Shown here one piece after another: positions 1-10,668 of a stretch of 64,000 nt of DNA. The stretch is from Bimuria novae-zelandiae CBS 107.79. Its lineage: Eukaryota; Ascomycota; Dothideomycetes; Pleosporales; Didymosphaeriaceae. The notes beneath the pieces are model-generated. The model saw only the letters and a program-made list of their open reading frames with translations. It made no database searches and was not told the DNA's origin. Position 1 is the stretch's first letter. Each line of letters begins with the position of its first letter. Where the stretch lies: positions 809,941-873,940 of the forward strand of contig ML976667.1 in NCBI GenBank assembly GCA_010015655.1. The letters run 5' to 3'. A program made the translations under genes and the position numbers.

Positions 1-3000
1 AAAGTAATTAGTAATTATAATAAAAGCGCGAAAGTTACGGATCGTAAATATAGTAGCGTACGTATTATTAAGTAGAGCTTAAAAATCTCCTCGAATAATA
101 AGTTAAGCCTTAAACTATAAGAGGTATTTATCTCCGTCGATCTTGTACGTGAATACCTATATTAATAGTAGCACCTTAGCGTCTATAGTGGCCTTTATTT
201 TTATAGTCTTCTTAAAGACTCCTTTAGCGCGTAGAGCCTGCTATTTAACCTCTATAGCGCGTTAGAATTGATTACTAAATATATGTGTATTAAGCTGCTT
301 CACTGCCTTAGGTAAAGGTGGCAGCTAAGACTGATAGATTCTTAGTATCTTATCTATAGTAGGTATAGTGCGAATCTTAGTCGAGAATACATAGAGATAG
401 TTAATAAGAGGTATAGCTCCTAGCGCTATAGTGTATATATAAATTATAAAATTATTAAGATCTTTCTGCTTTCGATTGCGTTTGCTAGTAAGGATAAGAC
501 TTATATTATTTAGATCTAGATTAACATCTTGTGGAGCTCTCTCGCCGCATTAGCGATAGCCCTTAGGTACTTTATTACTCTCAGGAGTCTGATTGCTTAT
601 GGCAGTAGACATTATAGGTCTAGGGGTAGGTAGCTATTACTGTGTTAATTCAAATACGTTATTAGTCTGTTTACCCCCTACCTGGGAGCCTGTAGCTCTT
701 GAAGCTAAGGTTATAGGTGTTTCTACTAGGCGGCGACGTTAACGAGTAGTTAATAAATCTTTAATATTAACATTATATTAATGTTCCTTTAGGTATTCGA
801 GTAGTTTAATTATTTCCTTAAGCACTAATTCTGACGGATACCTATCTATCCTATTAAAAAAGAGTGTAGGCTCAAATACAACATCGCGTGTAACAATAAT
901 AGTATCCTTTATAGGTAGCTATATGCGGAAGATGTTAGTGCCTTAGTAGTTAATAAGGTGGCTAATAAGAGTACGCGATTTAAGCTTGTTAGCAGCTCTT
1001 AGATCGCGATTATAGACGTAGGCGCGACAGCTAATAGGCCTTATATAAGCAACGAGTGGCTTTTATCCCTATACGACCTTATATGGCGTCTTCCAGCCTA
1101 GTGCTTCTATGGGCGTGCGATTAAGGATGTACGCGATAGTGCGATACATCTTATGTGACAGGTTCTTTAGTAGTTTGGCGTGTATGCGCATAGCGCGAGC
1201 TCGCTGTATAAGTACTCTGCTAGCACGTTTGATAAGTCTATTTAGTTCCTTTATTCTAGCAGGTGCTGGCTTATATAGCATACCTAGCTCTTCTGTTATA
1301 TTAATAAGGTTATTTCCAAATCCTCTCTTATTGTCGCACTAAATAGTAACTACGTTAGCGTTGTATACACGCTAGATCCTGTAAATTAAGGATATAAACT
1401 AACGTATAAGGGTTATCTTGTCTTTTCGCTTAACTGTGGCGATTTTATGCCACTTTAAGTACTTATCTATAGAGTGCAGGGCGTACTTGCTGCCGTTAAT
1501 ACACTCCTCTTTTATAAGGATAATGTAGATAAAGTCTATCGCGATTTAATAGAACGGTTTTTATGCGCGGCTCTCGGCCAGGCGCCTTAAGATAATATAA
1601 GTTATTTAAGTCTTAATATATATCTTATATCGACAGTCTATGTGTTCTCTAGTTAATTAAACACCTTTAACGTTTAATTTAAGATGGTTAACTACTTTCT
1701 AGCCTAAATAGGCCTAGATATAATAAGCAGCACGCTAATTAATAACGTTAATAGGCTTTAGCGCGTACGACGGGCGGTATAATACCCTAAACGTACTTAA
1801 TAGTAAGCGTAGAAGTAATAGCGACAGTTAATATAACGGTTTAGTATCTATTAGCTAGTGGCCTCTATTATACTTAAGTTAGGTAATAACGTTTAATAGT
1901 TAGCGCATGTACAGGACATCACGGCTAGAGTTAAAATAAATAGACTCTATATAGTAGCGAGTAAGTCCTAACAAGCTTATAAGAAAGCCTTTAATATATA
2001 CGATATGCGTTAACTCTAGCGTTTATATCCTATATAGTGTTTAAGCGACAAGTTCTATCGTGCCCTAAGCCATAATTAAGATTTAGCTATTATTAGCGTA
2101 AATATAGCAACGTTATAAATTATCGTTTATCCTCTTCCAGCCATGCTATAACTCTGTATTAATAACGTGGGTGTTTGACCCTGGATTAACGATCTATTAG
2201 TTAAGGAGCTTAGCCTTATTAGCGTTATCTTTAACTATTACTATAAGCTCTTCGTTAGGCTCAGCGTTGTTGTCTAATGTAATTATTTTTAAATTATTAT
2301 TCGATTATTCTTCGAGAGATTCAAGAGATTTAAGCTCGAGAGAATTGGCTTAATCGATACTAATATATAATAGGCTAGTAATTACTATAAACGTGTTGCT
2401 GTTCTTAGCAGAAAGATTGCTATTATTAACTCGCAGTAATTTAGTATTCTAAGGTTATTAGGCTACTTACTTCCCGAGAGTAGTCTTAATACGTGTATTA
2501 ATCTTAGAGTCTTTTCGTGCTTCCTTAACCTTACGTATAGCCTTAGCTATAGGCTAATAGTCCTTCGGACGTTATAGGTGGCGTGGGTTAAGAATAAAGC
2601 AGTTAGTGTACTAATGCTTCTTTCTATAGATATAGTTTCTAAGTAGCTTATCTCGGTTACGGCTACTATCGCGATTACCTTTTATAGGCTATAGATTAAC
2701 TTGCTTTACGACTCTAAGCTTAGCAATAGCTACTACTAGACCTGTTAAGTGTGGCTTGGTGCGTCGTAGATATGTAGTTATCTCGGCGACGTACGTCTCT
2801 AGAGATGCTATCTTAGTAGTGGTACCTTGCGCTTTATGCTTAAAGATCTCGCGCAGGCAGGAAGTAGCGTATTCTTAATTAATTACTTTACAGGCAATAA
2901 GGAAGTCCTCCTATAGTTAATTACTATTAGTCTTAGGCAAGCTAATAGCCTTGCCCTAAGCTATAATATATACCTAGTCTAATAGTTATTACTTAATTTT

Positions 3001-3880
3001 CTTTACAACTTATGGCGTAGTCTTAAGAGCGTTATACTTATTAGTAAGCTCGCGGCGACGTGTCGCGTCTATAAGGTAAAAGAACTTCTTAAGTGTAACT
3101 AGTTAATTATACGGGGTATCGTGATCCTTAATTAGGTGTATATAACGTATAGTAATTATCTTACTAATATTTATATTTAAGTTAGCTAGTACCTTTACTT
3201 AAGTGTAATACTTAGTACGGCGGCGTTCCTATTAATTATATTCCTATTAATAGGAATCTTAATTATTAGTAAATAAGTAAGAGAGTCTAGTAGCTTTAAG
3301 CTTATAATTAGTAAGTTAAGGCTTAAGAGGCTCTTATAGCTTAGGGAGAGTCTCCTTTGCTATATTAGGGTTAATATATTGCTAGAGGCTATGTCGATTA
3401 GCGACGTCTTAGCAAATAAATAACTAGGTAAACTAGTTATCTAGTGTGTTCAGGACGACAGTGACTCGCGTCATAGCGGGGTCAAACTTAGTAGCCATTA
3501 CAGAGGCTATAGTTAATAGTATTTAATAGATCTAGGCAGAGATCCTAGTATGTGCGCTATAAGGATGCGCAAGTAAACAGGTGCGTTATAGAGAACGCGG
3601 TACAGTAACATGCAACTTATAAGTAGAGTAACGTTATAATAGTAGGTAAGAATAATCCTAGGTGCAAGCTAGGCTTATAACTATCGTGGTAAGTAGAGCT
3701 GGACAGTACGCAAGGAAATTAAAGGATTAAACTAAGGTTATACTATCTAGGAACTACAGAAGATATAGGTGCGCAGGCACAAACAACACTAGTCCTGGAT
3801 AGGTAGAAGGTAAGTCGCAACCATGCCAAGGTAAGAGCAACTATCTTGTAAGGTAAGGGCCATAAACCGTGATATAAAAT
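1..3880 (-). mobile_element. Ty1/copia retrotransposon remnant, RIP-degraded, cut by left window edge
   Basis: On the minus strand the gag side lies to the right and integrase to the left, the copia order. A gag-like start reads from an ATG near 3498, beginning MATKFDPAMTRVTVVLNTLD and then hitting TAG. A Cys-rich, basic gag tail lies near 2560-2640, and integrase is near 1069-1281. Reverse transcriptase and RNase H would lie to the left, partly outside the window. Stops are mostly TAG and TAA at positions where Gln or Trp is expected, which points to RIP. About 380 bp right of the gag start is less degraded and may be the LTR and leader, but I could not fix LTR borders or a target duplication, so the right limit is approximate. 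Confidence 0.75.
1069..1281 (-). pseudogene. copia integrase fragment (C-terminal part of core)
   Basis: A 70-codon open stretch reads ...MYRTIAYILNRTPIEALGWKTPYKVV. The block around LNRTP-x(2)-ALGWKTPY is typical of the end of the Ty1/copia integrase core, just before the RT domain. It is the longest stop-free piece in the copia remnant, and the rest of the polyprotein is interrupted by TAG codons. Integrase would have joined cDNA into the genome. This piece alone cannot be functional. Family assignment is firm, the exact clade is not. Confidence 0.75.
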
Positions 3881-3883
3881 CTT

Positions 3884-4615
3884 CTACTTTCCGCCACGTA
3901 TATTGCTCTTGCTAATAGACTTAGAGGTCTTATTATAGCAGACAAATATAATGCATGAAAAGTGTAGGTTATATTTAGCCTTAAGCCAGGCATAGTACTA
4001 TAGTCGCTAGTCCTCGTCGTTACTACTAAGCGCTAGTTTTTTAGGTTATACTCCGCGAGTTATTGCGTATAGGTGCTGCTTGTCGCGGTGCTCCCTAGCA
4101 ATGTTATAGACTGTATTCTTACTAAGTGTGATGCCAGCTTCTACGCAGAGGTCTCTGACAGCGTTATGCACCCGGTAGGTGCCATATACGATGATGTTAT
4201 GCTGTAGTCTTGCGCTCAGCGTAGAGCCATCGCGTACCTTTACAGGTCTGCCAGGAGGAGACTGCTTGACTGTAGGTGTTGCAGCTAGCAATTCCTGCAG
4301 TGAGTCGCCCTTTGCGGCGCCTTTGACGCGTCGAAATGCCTTACCACAGGCGTGGTCAGTTATACCCAAATCAGTGGCGATTTCTGGGAAAGTGAGGTTG
4401 TATTTTGTCCTAAGAACGAGGATAGCAGCTAGCTGGGCTTCTGAAAGCAATCGAGAGCTTTTTTTAGCAGGATTTGAAGCTATATTGAGTGAGAAACGTG
4501 AGGTTGAAGTGTAGGTGTTGACGCTCTACAGAGCTCTTAGAGGCTCGGAGGCTCGGAGACTCTGTTCCGCTAGTGACGCGCTAGCTTCTTGGCAAGTCAC
4601 ATGACGGCCGACTTT
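3884..4615 (-). mobile_element. Tc1/mariner-like element fragment
   Basis: This tract contains an N-terminal transposase reading frame (4046-4450) and about 165 bp of less mutated 5' sequence that ends near a junction into pogo element B at about 4615. Downstream of the open frame the minus strand continues with RIP-type stops. I did not find matching terminal inverted repeats, so limits are approximate. It may have truncated the left (3') end of pogo element B, because B's left terminal repeat is missing. Confidence 0.45.
4046..4450 (-). pseudogene. Tc1/mariner-type transposase, N-terminal DNA-binding part
   Basis: The 134-codon frame starts MLSEAQLAAILVLRTKYNLT and includes two helix-turn-helix-like segments (about residues 3-45 and 85-125, the second ending in NTVYNIAREHRDKQ), joined by a GRPVKVR-type linker. 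This matches the paired-like DNA-binding half of Tc1/mariner transposases. It stops at TAG just where the catalytic domain should begin, and further same-strand sequence is full of RIP-type stops. The remaining frame is much less mutated than its continuation. It could only bind DNA. I am confident that it is transposase-derived, less so of the subfamily. Confidence 0.5.
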
Positions 4616-5266
4616 ATTGAGATTACCCTTTATACTTTCTTAGCTTACTTAATTTTTCTTATCTCCTTAAGCCTCTACCTCTCTACACGTTTTCCCTTAA
4701 GCTTTACTTAATGCTATAGTTAAGCCTCCTCGCGCTGCTTTTTAGTCCGTGCTTTTTAAAATTTCTCCTCTATTTTATCTCGCTCCTATACTACTTCTCT
4801 AGCTCGAGCCTCGCGTAACTTGCGGGGAGACTAGTAGATAGCGCTATTATAATACTCTTAGTGCTATTAAAGGTTAAGGACTTTACTCTTCTTCTTATAC
4901 CTTTACTTATGCTAAAGAGCCTCCTTTAAGCCCTTATTCTTATGCTTTAAAAGCTTATTCTATATAAAGAGATAGTAAAGGCTTAAACGCAGCTTTCTTG
5001 CCTTGTATTAATAGCTATTATTAATAGTAACTTAGACTAACCAATCTATCTTTCTCTAATCACTATTAGAGAGCCCTAATAATAAGCTTCTTTCAGCTTC
5101 TAGCGTGCTAGCAAATCTACAAAGGATAACGTTAGCATCTATTGGCTAGATCCTAATAGCTTCGAACGCCTTAAATATAAGACTCTCCGTAAAGGAGGAT
5201 ATTTAAGCTCTCTAGAAGAGCAGGAAGAAGTCTCCTTTCTTAATTAAAATAAGGCCTTAAGCCTTA

Positions 5267-7369
5267 CTATACTAACGCGCGTGCCGCCCTACCAACCCTA
5301 GAACACTAGACAAGACACCAACTTTAACGCGTTGCATCTCAATAATCACAGCAGCTATAGAGGCCACACTTAGAGCAATTAAATACGCTAAACTAGGAGA
5401 ACAACCTTCGTATAGGGTAATCGCTAAGTAGTATAGTGTATCGAGATCTACGTTAGCCTAAAGACACTAAGGCTATTAAGCCCCGCAGGAAGCCAAAAAC
5501 ACCTCCTAAAAGAAACTTAATCTATATTAAGAAGCTAAGCTTATACAATATATTAAAGATCTATCCCTAAAAGGGCTACCTCTAATAAGAGAGATAATAT
5601 AAAATTACGCGTCCTTAATTACTAAAAAGTTTATAAGTTAGGCCTAGGTAACGCGCTTCTTGCACCGAAATAGTGAAGATCTTATCTATAAATAGACTAA
5701 AGGAATAGACTCTAACCGCCATAAAGCTAACTTTAAAACTAAGTACGAGGCATACTTCGATCTGCTGCACCTAAAGATGGAAGAGTACAATATACTATCG
5801 TGCAATACCTACAATATGGACGAAAAGGGCTTCTTAATTAGCGTTATAGGACGCTCTAAACGCGTCTTTAGTTAAGTAGCTTAAGAGAGAGGAGAGATAA
5901 AAGATTTATTATAAAATAGCTTACGTAAGTAGTTAACTATATTAGTAGCTATTTGCGCTAATAAAAGCGCTCTCCTACCTACTCTTCTCTTCCTAAGAGT
6001 ATTCGGGTTACTATAGTTAACTTAGATAGCTAGTATTAAAGCTGGTAAGCACGACATCTTTGTTAGCTTAACTTTATTAGGCTAGATAAATAACGACACT
6101 AGTTTAGTATAATTAGAGCAGGTTTTTAACTACTGCATAAAGTAGAAAGCGCGCTAAGGGAGAGACTAGCGTCTCCTTATACTTAATAGCTATAATAGTT
6201 ACCTAACAATAGAGTTTCTCGAGTACTATAACTCTTACTATATACTACTAGCTATGTTTTCTCCCCACTCTACCTATACGCTTTAGCTACTTAACGTTAT
6301 TTACTTTAAACCTCTCTCTAGCTCCTATACTAAGGTCCTTACTAATTACTTCTAAAAGAGCTAAGGGATAGTGCCTATTATAAAGGGGGACTTCTTCTTA
6401 CTATTTTAGAGTGCCTAGACGTCCTCCTTTAAGACAGAGATTATCCTAAAGTCCTTTAAAGCTACTAGTATATAGCCTAAAGACTATACAGTTATACTTA
6501 AACGCTTCGCTAATAATTAAGAGGAGCTAGATAAAGCAGCTCTAGAGGCTCTTAGAGAGGCTAAATAGAGTTGTTTAAACTATCTTATATAGTCTATAGT
6601 AGAGGATATTGCCGCTAAGGAGTTAAAGGCGCTTTCTTAAACACTCTACTATCTCTAAGCATAAAATTAACTACTTTAACATAAAAATAAGGGCTTAAGC
6701 GTCGCTCTTAACACTAAGAAGCGTTATAAGAAGCGTGGCAGATCTCTTAATTTATAGTAGAGGCAGGAGTACTATAGTAGTATAATACTCTAGTCTTCTT
6801 ATAAGATTAGAGAGGCACGTGCACGCGAGAGAGTAAATAAAAAACTCTAGTATAAGAAGAAGCTTGTAAAAGCTAATTAGAAGGAACTTTAGAAGTCTGC
6901 TAAGCTACTTAAAGAGAAAGAGAAGGAGGAGAAGCGTATAGAGAGAGAAAGAGCCAAAGTAAAGAGAAATTAAATAAAGGCCGAATAAGAGGCCGCGCGC
7001 GAGGCAAAAAGAGTAACTTAAAATATAAAAAAAGTATTTTAAACTTTATAAAAGGGTAAGTGTAAAGCCTTAAGAGGTCCTCCTTTAAAGTCTAAGCCCA
7101 AGAGACGCGCTAGTAGTAGTGTAGCTCTAGAGGAGTCCCTGGAAGCTACACTAGCCGCCCTACCAAAAGTCGACTCTCGCGGCCGCACAATCACTCTCCC
7201 AAGCAAATATAAGTAGTAAATAGCAATCGCGAGCATATTACAAGTCTCTCCACTAAAAAATCTCGTAATAATAGCTATTTTGTGGCTCTCTGCAGCCTCA
7301 TCTTTGTAGTGATGGGCATGTTGTTAGTGGGGCGGCACGCGAACCGGGGCGGCACGCGCGTCAGCACAG
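5267..7369 (+). mobile_element. pogo/Fot1-like element A, complete, nested in B
   Basis: Flanking TA copies are at 5265-5266 and 7370-7371. The terminal repeats match over about 23 bp. The left end starts CTATACTAACGCGCG; the right end, read inward, starts CTGTGCTGACGCGCG. The three differences are all G-to-A, as RIP would produce. At the right end a 13-bp GC-rich motif occurs twice at 17-bp spacing (7329-7341 and 7346-7358). Length is 2,103 bp. Confidence 0.88.
5338..7217 (+). pseudogene. pogo transposase of element A, RIP-dead
   Basis: Read with stops ignored, the frame gives an N-terminal HTH stretch (ISIITAAIEATLRAIKYAKL), a centromere-protein-B-like middle, the block KYEAYFDLLHLKMEEYNILS then NTYNMDEKGFLISVIG (first Asp), LLILNSYNSYLTIEFLEYY (second block), PHSTYTL-LLNVIYFKPLSS (third block), GDFFLLF, and a Lys-rich tail ending RGRTITLPSKYK then TAG. 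Domain order and length fit pogo/Fot1 transposases of about 550-600 residues. Numerous TAG and TAA codons make it non-coding. Confidence 0.8.
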
Positions 7370-8470
7370 TATAGAGATAGTTAGTAAGCTCGTTAGAGTA
7401 GGCTTAAAAGAGTAGCTTAAATAGCACTATATTAAGCGGCTAGAGCGTGTGGGTTAAATAGGGAGGAAGGACTATAAGGAGGATCCTGTAGCAGTTATAA
7501 TAGTTAATAAACTCTATCGTGACATAAGATCTATAGCTATTAAGGATAAGCAATTACTATCTCCCTAATTACTACTTTATATAGCGATTAAACACCTGCT
7601 CTAGCTAAGCTAGGCCTATGTTATTATTTAACTAGCCTGTTAAAGATAATAAGACAAAGACTTTATACTCTCCTATCTTAATATCCTCTACCTAACTTAA
7701 TTATATAGCTCCTTTTATAGCTGCGTAGATAAGGGCTAGAGGTAGCAAGCTCCTATTAGCGCAATAGTAGGCTAGGACTATTAGAAACTCGCGTAATCTA
7801 TTCTAGAGAGATACTTAAACCTCCTTCTTCTCCTATTAACGCCTACTAAATATCCTCTTACTTCTACCTATTAAGCTAATCAAGAAGCCCTTCTTATCCA
7901 TATTATATATATCTTAAGCCTTAAGGTAGTATTCGGTGATCTTTTAATGCAGTAGCTCGAAGTAGAGATAGTATTTTAACTTAGAATTAGCTAGGTAGCG
8001 CGTACAATCCATAGCGCTAGTCCACTTTAAGATAAGATAGATCTCGTGTTGGTTAATAAAGCAGGTAACCTAGCTCTTACTAAGCTACTAATAGGCTACT
8101 TCTAATAAGAAATTCCTAATTATCTCCCTTATAGGAGGTAGGTCTTGCTTAGTAAGCTTAGTAATATATCGTACAAGCTCTAGCTCCTGTTATGGGCTAA
8201 GTTTAAGCTAATAAGATACCTAGGTCTCACGCGGGGCCCAAAGGCCTTAGTATCTTTAACTAAGCGTTAATTAATTAATATTATATTTAGCTATAAGTTT
8301 TATATACGAGAGTTGATCTCCTAGCTCGTGCAATTCTAATTCTTTAATCGCTGCTTGAATTAGGTCTATATTAATAGAGTTGTATCGCGTTGAAGTTCGG
8401 TGTTGATTACGCGTTTTGGTGTTGGGCGGGGCGTTGCGCGAATCCGGGCGTTGCGCGCACGGGCATGTTA

Positions 8471-9060
8471 TGGTAGTACACTACTTCCGTGCTCGGCATG
8501 TGATTGCACTGGCAAGGGACGACAACAAGGGCTAAAACATACTGTCTGTTGAGTGTGCATGGAATGTGGCATACGCTGGCAAGTTTTCCAGTGCGTAAGA
8601 ACTGGAATGGTTGCTTCCCAGCCGAGTTGCCAATATTATACTACTGCCGCGAGGGTAGTCGAATATTCGGCGGTGCGCCGAATTTTGGTCGCAAGAATCA
8701 AGCGTCAGTGTTTGAAGGGGCCGCGTAAGATGCCTGGTAATCGTGTGGAGAGTACAAGTGATCGTTCCGGAAGTATTTTGCGCAAGTAAGACCGTGGGCA
8801 CAGATGGACGAACGCACTGAATTCGCAGTCCCGTGATAGCATGGAGTTTTGGCTGGTCAATTCTATTCTACCAAACGATTAGCATGCGGACACGTCACAC
8901 GCTGCGCATTGAATGTTTTGGTATCTTATGGTTGATGGATGTTGATAGTTTGCTAGTGCCATTGTGACCAGAGGAGTGTATGTTCGGTGTTGAAGCAAAC
9001 TAGGCGGGTCTATATGTACCGTGGAACCCTCCTGGTGTTGAGTTGTATTCCAGTTTCCAG
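8471..9060. other. host sequence without a recognised gene
   Basis: Base composition returns to mixed, with no RIP pattern, right after the TA that ends pogo element B. Several overlapping short frames exist on both strands but none has a recognisable domain or a credible start with splice signals. The right part may hold the 5' exon or promoter of the SprT-like pseudogene that follows. Confidence 0.5.
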
Positions 9061-10407
9061 CTGTTGTGTATAATTCGAACTAAAAACACAATATCGAGCG
9101 ACGAAGACATAGAATCTATTAAGGTCTTTAACGACGATAAAAGAAACCCTAATTATCTGTCCCCAGAACAAATGGAAGTTATGCTGATAATAGGTCTCAC
9201 CGAACCCGAGGACGAACCGTCAACAGAACACGGGAAAATTGATGAAATGGATTGAGGTTGAAGTCTACCCGCCCATTGTGGAGAGGTATGGAAACAAATT
9301 CTTCAAGGTAGCTTCCATGGCCACTCTAGGTATGAAGTGTGACTGCTGAGCCTGCGACTCCAAGAAGTGTGACTGCCGAGCCTGCGACTCCAATAAGTAT
9401 GACACATGTGGCAATGGGAAGGAACACAAAGACGTCGAAAAGGTCGGTCGCAACCAGGATCTAGATCACAACCAATGGGACAGTCGCCCTGAAGCACTCC
9501 AGCTGACCGATGCGATAATCGACACTGTTAGGCGACTCGAGAAGGACGTGTCCCCTGTACAGCAAGGAGCGATCGATGAATCTAGGAAAAAGTGGAATGC
9601 AGAAAATGGATGGTGTCAATCATTCAAGCAGGAAGATCTGCAGACTGTTATGGGGGTGAAAGAGCTACATGGGATCTTTATGTGTCTTTCCAATATATTC
9701 TTTTCCAGCACAAACCCAGTCGATCGTTACGATAAAAAGAAAAGCAGCAAAAAGAACCAAAAGAAAGGCAAAAAAGGGACGAAATATTGGGGTACATCAC
9801 AGGATGGCCTTGAGGTTAAGTTCGAAACTGACCTGGAAAAGTCGGACGCCACTGGCTAGACTGTAATGGATCCCGAGACACGAAAGTTTACCATAACGAT
9901 CCATCCCAAAGCGTTTCAAAATGATGATATAGAAGTCGTAACGAAAGAAAAGTTAGCAGAAGACCGCCTAGGTACCATTTTGCACGAGCTGATTCATGGT
10001 TTTCTCGAAGTATGGGCATGCAAACAATGCAAAGCCAAACCCGCCAATCTCGATAGAGAAGAGAGTCATGGAAGATCCTAGTATCGCATAGCGACAGCTA
10101 TCGAGAAAAGAGTATTGGAGCTTCTAGGAACTATGGCGGAACTAGATCGACTACTTGTAGTGCAACGGGCGCGGGATCGGGTCTCCAAGGCCCAAGTGTA
10201 CACGACTTGATCTTGTATGGTTTTATAGAAGACAGCTATCAGAAATATTCATCGGCGGCTACTTCCGGGGAATCTGCGCAGTCTCAAGAGTCGACCGAGA
10301 AGAGAGATGGACCTGGCTCGCCGGAAAGCCCCGACGCGGCCAAGAGAAGGAAGTTCAGGGAAGGTTCTGCTGCAGTTAGTACTGGCAGTGAAAGCGATGG
10401 CTTCTGA
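9061..10407 (+). pseudogene. SprT-like zinc metalloprotease gene, decayed
   Basis: Translated pieces join into one protein only if three stops and two frameshifts are skipped. An acidic N-terminal segment ends near 9255, then a +1 shift leads to MKWIEVEVYPPIVERYGNKF (from 9242). TGA at 9347, TAG at 9857 and TAG at 10079 lie in that frame, and a last shift near 10200 gives a Ser-rich tail with a basic KRRKF patch, ending at 10407. The catalytic block is LGTILHELIHGFLEVWAC with the HExxH zinc site, then CKQCK and ESHGRS, as in SprT-like families. Such domains resemble DNA-protein crosslink proteases; the role of this fungal gene is unknown. It converges on the P450 gene. Confidence 0.62.
9335..9394 (+). 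repeat. 30-bp tandem duplication in the SprT-like pseudogene
   Basis: Two 30-bp units (9335-9364, 9365-9394) encode KCDC-ACDSK and KCDCRACDSN. They differ at two bases. The first has TGA at 9347-9349 where the second has CGA at 9377-9379, so the stop arose by one C-to-T change after duplication. Confidence 0.85.
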
Positions 10408-10668
10408 TTGTGGACCTCGCTTTGTTCTGATCTAATCACCGTCAATTTGTCTTAGTAGGTACGACATCACATGGTTTACGTTTTCTTTCGAAGAAGCTTT
10501 CACGCTGAGTCCCTTCATCCATGATCAGATCCATAAAAATAGCTATTTTTGTACCTTTCACTAAGTCTGCTGATGTACCCTTACTTCTGTTATTATCCAT
10601 CATTAGGTAGAAAACCGTACACACCTAAGAAATACAAGATCGTGCAGGTAGCAAGCAAAGCAATTTCC
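10408..10668. other. intergenic 3'-3' spacer
   Basis: The 260 bp between the convergent SprT-like pseudogene and the P450 stop codon hold no credible gene. It probably contains the 3' untranslated ends of both. Confidence 0.5.

Larger units (their letters stand above)
4650..8369 (-). pseudogene. pogo transposase of element B, RIP-dead and split by element A
   Basis: The frame begins at 8369 where the expected ATG is now ATA (a G-to-A change), followed by DLIQAAIKELEL, the usual pogo/Fot1 N-terminus. Then come the HTH region (8150-8340), the first catalytic Asp block YNMDKKGF (about 7890), the LLPPYLTHTL-PLN block carrying the last acidic region (about 7440), the KKGDFFLLF block left of element A (about 5230) and a Lys/Glu-rich basic tail (4650-4950). 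Many TAG codons interrupt it. Transposases of this family cut and paste the element at TA. This copy is inactive. Confidence 0.8.
4616..8468 (-). mobile_element. pogo/Fot1-like element B (carries nested element A)
   Basis: The right end carries a GC-rich terminal repeat with a 12-bp motif at 8429-8440 repeated at 8446-8457, followed by TA at 8469-8470. The interior encodes a minus-strand pogo transposase with typical blocks (YNMDKKGFLI near 7890; PPYLTHTL-PLNIVLFK near 7430-7480). Element A sits inside at a TA. Without A and one TA copy the frame runs straight through (TNYLYKA-GLILIKKGDFF), which proves the nesting. The left terminal repeat was not found; that end appears truncated near 4616. 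Confidence 0.85.

Noticed and set aside
7039..7236. 65-codon minus-strand frame
   Set aside because: Antisense to the C-terminal tail of pogo element A's transposase.
8504..8801. Overlapping frames of 74-89 codons on both strands
   Set aside because: Three mutually exclusive frames in one place, without domain or splice support.
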